Shown in pieces: positions 6,007 to 7,864 of a DNA stretch of 7,864 nt. The notes below the pieces were generated by a model. That model was not told where the DNA came from. It made no database searches and was given only the letters and a program-made list of their open reading frames with translations. Position numbers and translations under genes: made by a program. Source of the stretch: Deltaproteobacteria bacterium (GTDB taxonomy: Bacteria; Desulfobacterota; DSM-4660; Desulfatiglandales; HGW-15). Numbering within the stretch: position 1 is the first letter of the stretch; the number at the start of each line of letters is the position of its first letter. The stretch is from contig JAFDIX010000332.1 in NCBI GenBank assembly GCA_019307805.1, positions 1-7,864 on the forward strand, in the 5' to 3' direction.

Positions 6007-6213
6007 TTACATGAGGCTAGGCAGCCATGTCGCAACTTGTGGAAATGCTACGTAAATGGCAAGGGTAATTATATCCATAGCCACAAACCACCCAACCGCC
6101 TGCATTACTTCCTTCATGCTTAGATCTGGAACAATCCCCCGGATGATAAACAGGTTTAGACCAAATGGCGGAGTGATGAGGGCAACATATGCGCGGTGAT
6201 TACACCAAACCAT
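6007..6213 (-). CDS. C-terminal remnant of DctM in a second frame
   Basis: From about 6190 down to the stop this frame reads VALITPPFGLNLFIIRG and a final hydrophobic helix ending in WLPSLM. This is the characteristic DctM C-terminus. The apparent ATG at 6213 lies upstream of the junction and is not a natural start, so this is the tail of the gene beginning at or beyond 7847, not an independent small membrane protein. Confidence 0.6.
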   Translation of the reverse strand: MVWCNHRAYVALITPPFGLNLFIIRGIVPDLSMKEVMQAVGWFVAMDIITLAIYVAFPQVATWLPSLM

Positions 6214-7847
6214 ATGGGATCATAGCCAAGCGCCTGCATCGCCGGAAAGATAATTGGTAAAGTAAGAAAGGCGAATGCCAGCATATCTATGAAAAAGCCG
6301 GCAATAATGTAGAGGAGCAACACCCCCATGAGAATCACAAAGCGGTGAACCTCCAGGGTTACAATGTAATCGCTAATCGCAGCGGGAATGCGACTGATCC
6401 CCAGAAAATATCCAAAGACAAAGGCCGTTCCGATGATCAGGAAAACCATTGCTGTTGTTTTTGTGCTTTCCATAACCGCGTCTTTCAGATTAGGGAATTT
6501 CAATTTTTTGGTCAAAAACCCTAAAAGAAAGACTCCGGCAGAGCCCAGAGCTCCAGCTTCAGTGGGGGTGAATATACCGCTGTAAATACCCCCCATCACG
6601 ATTATGGCAACTATGGCTATTCCCCAGCAGTATCTCAGAGAGGCAACACGCTCTTTCCAGGGAAGTCTTTTTTGAAGTTGTGGTGCAAGATTGGGATTCA
6701 GCTTACATCTAACGTAGATCATAGTCATGTAAACCACCGCCGCTATAATCCCGGGTATAATTCCCGCAATAAGGAGTTTTGCCACCGACTGATCCGTGAT
6801 AAATGCGTACAGGACCATCAGGATACTTGGTGGGATCATTTGGGCGATGGTGCCTGTCGCAGCCACTGAACCCACAGCCAGTTTGTCATCTATACCAGCT
6901 TTTCGCATTGCCGGGACGCATATGTTTGTTAATGTCGCACAGCTTGCAAGCCCGGAACCACAGGCTGCGCCGAATGCCGCCCCTCCCACTACCGTTGCCT
7001 GGGCCAGTCCTCCGGGGATATGCCCCACCCATTTTTGGGCCGTGTCGTAAAGGCTGCCTGCAAAACCGGTCTGAAGGGCGAGATGTCCCATGAGGATAAA
7101 CAGGGGGACCACGGAAAGAGAATATGTCGATATTTTTGCAAACGGTACTGAGGCAACGATGAGAAAGGTCCTATCCGCTCCTGCCAGGACCCAATAGCCG
7201 ACAATGCCTACGAGGAGGAGCCCAAAGGAAACAGGGAGACCCATAAAGAGGACAAATATCATTGCCACCAACATTATCCATCCAACCGTTGGCGGATTAA
7301 ACTGACCAGGAGAGGTCCAGCTCAATAGAATGGAAAATGCTAGCAGTGGTATTAATGCCGTGAGAACCCAGTAAATCCAATGAGGACTATTTCCCTTTAA
7401 CTCTAATATCTGATGTTTGATATCAGTAATTAACCTGAGGCATAACAATCCACTGCCGATGGTCATTGCTGTCTTAGTAGGCCACAAAGGGTATTCAATG
7501 AGCCCAGGAACATAATCATCAGTAATCCAGGCATCCCAAGCCAACAACCCGCTTTGGTAGCACATAATGGAAAAAGAAGCTAAAGCCAAAATAAGCGTAG
7601 CCAATTCAAATATGTTTCTCGGTGTTCCCTTGATCCTTTCAATAAAAACATCAACCCTGACATGGCCTTTTTTCTGTTGTACATAGGCTATCGCCAAAAA
7701 GACGACACCGATCATCAGCATTTCTGACAGAGTGTATACACCAGGGATGGGACTGTTAAAGACATAGCGGAGTACAACATCAACCGTTGTAATGAGTCCC
7801 ATAAAACCGATGATGCTTGCGGAGACACCATTAAATATGTTTTCCAC
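6156..7847 (-). CDS. Main frame of the broken TRAP DctQ-DctM gene
   Basis: As the sequence stands this frame gives 563 residues and stops at 6156-6158 after nine out-of-frame residues (LPSSLRHLV). It contains all of DctQ and most of DctM, but lacks the conserved LITPPFG segment and the last transmembrane helix. The left boundary of the protein is uncertain because no stop separates the GTG at 7847 from the edge. Confidence 0.6.
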   Translation of the reverse strand: MENIFNGVSASIIGFMGLITTVDVVLRYVFNSPIPGVYTLSEMLMIGVVFLAIAYVQQKKGHVRVDVFIERIKGTPRNIFELATLILALASFSIMCYQSGLLAWDAWITDDYVPGLIEYPLWPTKTAMTIGSGLLCLRLITDIKHQILELKGNSPHWIYWVLTALIPLLAFSILLSWTSPGQFNPPTVGWIMLVAMIFVLFMGLPVSFGLLLVGIVGYWVLAGADRTFLIVASVPFAKISTYSLSVVPLFILMGHLALQTGFAGSLYDTAQKWVGHIPGGLAQATVVGGAAFGAACGSGLASCATLTNICVPAMRKAGIDDKLAVGSVAATGTIAQMIPPSILMVLYAFITDQSVAKLLIAGIIPGIIAAVVYMTMIYVRCKLNPNLAPQLQKRLPWKERVASLRYCWGIAIVAIIVMGGIYSGIFTPTEAGALGSAGVFLLGFLTKKLKFPNLKDAVMESTKTTAMVFLIIGTAFVFGYFLGISRIPAAISDYIVTLEVHRFVILMGVLLLYIIAGFFIDMLAFAFLTLPIIFPAMQALGYDPIWFGVITAHMLPSSLRHLV

Positions 7848-7864
7848 TGAGATCTGAATCTTTT

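Larger units (their letters stand above)
6007..7847 (-). pseudogene. TRAP transporter, fused DctQ-DctM membrane subunits, frameshifted
   Basis: Inner-membrane part of a tripartite ATP-independent periplasmic transporter, which uses an ion gradient to import organic acids delivered by a binding protein. The frame from 7847 gives residues 1 to about 150 as the small DctQ subunit (four helices, VDVVLRYVF at 22-30, GHVRVDVF at 61-68). The 12-helix DctM subunit follows: VVPLFILMG (246-254), GGAAFGAACGSG (288-299), IAQMIPPS (334-341), and GIFTPTEAGA (424-433). After WFGVITAHM the frame is lost. The missing end (ALITPPFGLNLF through WLPSLM, stop at 6007-6009) is in another frame, so the gene is broken at about 6181-6191. 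The start shown is a GTG with no evident ribosome binding site, and the frame stays open to the window edge, so the true start probably lies beyond it. No DctP binding protein is visible; it may be upstream of this gene, to the right. The substrate is unknown. Confidence 0.87.

Noticed and set aside
1..7864. CRISPR arrays, tRNA or rRNA genes, insertion sequences
   Set aside because: No regularly spaced repeats, no cloverleaf or rRNA-like stretch and no transposase-like frame were seen on either strand.

Overview
The window looks like chromosomal or metagenomic DNA from a strict anaerobe, most plausibly a Desulfobacterota (sulfate-reducer-type) bacterium. This rests on three things: a URO-D/corrinoid methyltransferase fusion, an enoyl-CoA reductase/hydratase fusion and a fused TRAP transporter, a repertoire familiar from that group. 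The taxonomic call is an inference from gene content only.

Layout. Positions 2-94 (+) are the tail of an unrecognised upstream gene. After a 186-base gap comes a nitroreductase-family flavoprotein (281-1087, +). A 142-base pyrimidine-rich gap leads into a two-gene unit on the + strand. Its first gene is a 913-residue fusion of a crotonyl-CoA carboxylase/reductase-like MDR reductase with an enoyl-CoA hydratase (1230-3971). Its second gene, starting 21 bases after that stop, is a URO-D-type methyltransferase fused to a B12-binding corrinoid domain (3993-5857). That second gene is split by a one-base frameshift at about 4563-4573. A 149-base convergent gap follows. A TRAP transporter gene encoding fused small (DctQ) and large (DctM) membrane subunits then lies on the - strand (6007-7847, probably continuing past the right edge). 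It is also frameshifted, at about 6181-6191.

How the genes may work together (inference). The reductase/hydratase would interconvert hydroxyacyl-, enoyl- and acyl-CoA. The methyltransferase/corrinoid protein would take a methyl group from a methylated or methoxylated compound onto cobalamin. The TRAP system would import an organic acid. This would fit a catabolic island for a methylated carboxylic acid, but no CoA ligase, second methyltransferase, corrinoid activase or TRAP binding protein is inside the window, so the substrate is open.

Most notable are the reductase half of the fusion, which appears to carry two successive CCR-like Rossmann domains (the second with a degraded nucleotide-binding loop), and the two independent frameshifts, which mean either local gene decay or sequence errors. 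By eye the central two-gene unit is clearly richer in G+C than the flanking nitroreductase and TRAP genes.
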